A stretch of 14,735 bases of DNA from CAYUMU01 sp964445985 (GTDB lineage Bacteria > Planctomycetota > Planctomycetia > Pirellulales > S012-138): assembly GCA_964445985.1 (NCBI GenBank), contig CAYUMU010000121.1:1-14735 (forward strand), in the 5' to 3' direction. This document shows positions 13,581-14,735 of the stretch, one piece after another. Position numbers and translations under genes: made by a program. The notes beneath the pieces are model-generated. The model ran no database searches and was not told the origin of the DNA. It saw nothing but the letters and a program-made list of their open reading frames with translations. How positions within the stretch are numbered: the first letter of the stretch is position 1; each line of letters starts with the position of its first letter.

Positions 13581-14258
13581 TCAGTCGGCAGGCTTGAATT
13601 TCAAGTTGCCCGCCATGGCCTGAGCGGCGGTGAGATATCCATTTTGGGTACCTTCCAAAGCCCGCAATTCCACGGTGTACCGCCGGCCGTCGACCACCGT
13701 TACCAGCAGATAACGATGCAGCCGATGCTTGCTGGTCTTGGCCCCGTGGCCATATTCCACGCCAAAAAAGCTGCCAATTTTGACCGGCGTGACCGGTTCG
13801 CTCAGCCGCGTTTCGGCCAGCGTGCTATCGGCCGCCAACTCCGCGGCAAGCGCTTCCGCAAAGGCTTGCACGTTTTCTTTATTGATCGTGCCGCGCGCCG
13901 AATCGTCCTTGGCGGTCAGCATCAGAATCGGATAATCAGAATCCGTCCGGCGACGGCATTGCAAAATGGTGTCCGGCGAGCGAGCCAGAACCCAGTCCAC
14001 CGGCACGGCGCCCGTTAACCGGCCGCCATCCAGGTCGGGTATGTCGTTGGTCTCCGGCAAGCTCGAAGTCAGCACCATTTGCAGCGGCGGCAATTCTTTG
14101 GGCTTGGCCTCCGCTGGCTGAGCCGGATTGGACGGATTGGACGGTGTGGACGGCGTGGACGGACTCGCGGCCGGATTTACCGATGACGGTGGCTCTTCAC
14201 CACAACCGCTGATGACCAACACCGCCCAGACCATGGTTAAACGAAAGCAGGCGCGCAC
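13581..14258 (-). CDS. Predicted lipoprotein, function unknown
   Basis: 225 residues from a GTG start. The start gives a proper lipoprotein signal (MRACFRLTMVWAVLVISGC) with the lipobox cysteine at 19, and GGGAG lies 9 nt before it. A start at the in-frame ATG eight codons later has no ribosome site. After the cysteine comes a Pro/Ser/Asn linker (about 20-60, with SNP/STP repeats), then a globular domain of about 160 residues with alternating strands and helices, such as a strand HRYLLVTVVDGRRYTVELRA. I do not recognise the domain. The protein should be anchored in a membrane with the domain outside the cytoplasm. It has its own promoter candidate and converges on the BON gene. Confidence 0.8.
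   Translation of the reverse strand: MRACFRLTMVWAVLVISGCGEEPPSSVNPAASPSTPSTPSNPSNPAQPAEAKPKELPPLQMVLTSSLPETNDIPDLDGGRLTGAVPVDWVLARSPDTILQCRRRTDSDYPILMLTAKDDSARGTINKENVQAFAEALAAELAADSTLAETRLSEPVTPVKIGSFFGVEYGHGAKTSKHRLHRYLLVTVVDGRRYTVELRALEGTQNGYLTAAQAMAGNLKFKPAD
14125..14160 (-). repeat. Four 9-bp tandem repeats in the lipoprotein linker
   Basis: Two GGATTGGAC units, then GGTGTGGAC and GGCGTGGAC on the + strand. They are in frame and encode two SNP-type and two STP-type tripeptides of the flexible linker. Length variation between strains is likely. Confidence 0.85.
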
Positions 14259-14274
14259 GTTCGTATTCTCCCGC

Positions 14275-14304
14275 GTGGAACTTCCACCACCGGGCCAAGG
14301 CCCG
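14275..14304 (-). promoter_or_regulatory. Two adjacent palindromes in the lipoprotein leader
   Basis: GTGGAACTTCCAC (14275-14287, perfect) and CGGGCCAAGGCCCG (14291-14304, perfect) lie 3 bp apart, just upstream of the ribosome site (complement of 14268-14272). They may form consecutive hairpins in the mRNA or act as operator sites in DNA. Confidence 0.45.
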
Positions 14305-14328
14305 AATAAAGCTCGCAACATTTCGCAA

Positions 14329-14357
14329 ATTCTAGCGATGACGGACGAGAAAACCAA
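14329..14357 (-). promoter_or_regulatory. Promoter candidate of the lipoprotein gene
   Basis: Read on the - strand: TTGGTT, 17 nt, TAGAAT (3/6 and 5/6). The hexamers are the complements of 14352-14357 and 14329-14334. Transcription would begin near 14321, giving a leader of about 63 nt that holds both palindromes. Confidence 0.5.
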
Positions 14358-14529
14358 AATCTACCCGTGAGATAACTCGCTCCGTCTTCGCATTCGGCGA
14401 CGTAGGTAGGCCGGCTCTCGCTGAAAATGGCAATGCTCGGCGGCGAAGAGGGCCTGGCGTGGGGAAGGTTTCGCCGCGCCGTCTTTGGGCCAAAGAACAA
14501 GCGATGCGCTGCTGTTTCCGGTTTGAGAG

Positions 14530-14552
14530 ACGCCTCGGCGAGGCTGGCCCTA
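14530..14552 (-). repeat. Palindromic element at the cmk stop codon
   Basis: Directly after the cmk TAG (complement of 14550-14552) comes GGCCA and then the palindrome GCCTCGCCGAGGC (complement of 14532-14544). It nearly repeats the sequence after the fliG stop. No U-run follows. The two copies suggest a dispersed element that tends to sit on stop codons. Confidence 0.6.
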
Positions 14553-14735
14553 CCGGGTTTGCCGAACCCGCGCTGCTAGCTGGTTCACCACCTCGTCGAT
14601 ACTCAGGTCATCGGTCGATACAATCACCGCGTCGGCGGCCGGCTTGAGGGGGCCAACTTCGCGGGTGCGGTCACGCTCGTCGCGGGCTGTTTGCTGTTCG
14701 AGCACCTCTTCCAGCGTGATGCGGCTGCCACGCTG
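14550..14735 (-). CDS. cmk: Cytidylate kinase, C-terminal part only
   Basis: The last 61 codons of a gene that runs off the right edge. Cmk phosphorylates CMP and dCMP to the diphosphates in pyrimidine nucleotide supply. The fragment contains TARDERDRTREVGPLKPAADAVIVSTDDLSIDEVV, written here in two overlapping pieces in the family: the lid-region R-D-x-x-D-x-x-R pattern (ARDERDRTR, 17-25) and the closing PLKPAADA-I/V-x-x-S/D-T-x-x-L-S-I-D-E-V pattern, both typical of Cmk. It ends in RVRQTR. The N-terminal P-loop lies outside the window, so completeness cannot be judged. Confidence 0.88.
   Translation of the reverse strand, partial: QRGSRITLEEVLEQQTARDERDRTREVGPLKPAADAVIVSTDDLSIDEVVNQLAARVRQTR

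Noticed and set aside
14128..14370. 80-codon + strand frame over the lipoprotein promoter
   Set aside because: Antisense to the repeat-rich linker; repetitive Asp/Gly start is the shadow of the SNP/STP repeats.

Overview
The window is GC-rich, densely coded bacterial chromosome. It looks like a planctomycete, probably the Pirellulales side of the phylum. This is an inference from gene content and style: secreted sialidase and hydrolase genes, a Gly-rich RRM protein, many small unknown genes, and short GC-rich palindromes just behind stop codons. There are no mobile elements, CRISPR arrays, tRNA or rRNA genes. Nearly everything reads as core or conserved accessory chromosome.

Left part (1-4616, all + strand). 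A 64-codon reading frame ends inside the ribosome binding site of fliG, the flagellar switch gene. Its C-terminal half resembles the FliG-binding tail of the MS-ring protein FliF, yet no FliF body lies upstream within the window. Behind fliG come two exported enzymes spaced like an operon: a GH33-type exo-sialidase with a complete catalytic set and an alpha/beta hydrolase of the dienelactone hydrolase/acetyl xylan esterase type. rpsD (ribosomal protein S4) follows behind its own promoter candidate and a roughly 110-nt leader, and ends at a strong hairpin terminator.

Middle (4839-9053, - strand). One very large gene encodes an MscK/KefA-like mechanosensitive channel of about 1404 residues. In order it has a signal peptide, a Pro/Gly/Gln/Tyr-rich exported region with 15-bp repeats, a long coiled coil, about eleven membrane segments and a C-terminal MscS pore/beta/C-terminal unit. 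A 474-bp divergent region separates it from a 42-residue single-span membrane protein (+) and from cobL (fused CbiE-CbiT, cobalamin corrin-ring methylation), which starts with TTG or GTG.

Right part (11077-14735). cobL converges on a Gly-rich RRM RNA-binding protein (-). Divergent from that is a run of four small + strand genes: a 170-aa unknown, an 86-aa unknown (possibly leaderless), a 62-aa basic/acidic protein and a 78-aa BON-domain protein. They converge on a lipoprotein gene (-) with a GTG start, a good promoter candidate and two palindromes in its predicted leader. The right edge holds the last 61 codons of cmk (cytidylate kinase, -).

The observations most worth following are the free-standing FliF-tail-like peptide coupled to fliG, the sialidase-esterase pair, the unusual exported low-complexity region on the channel, the leader structures, and the small unknown proteins.
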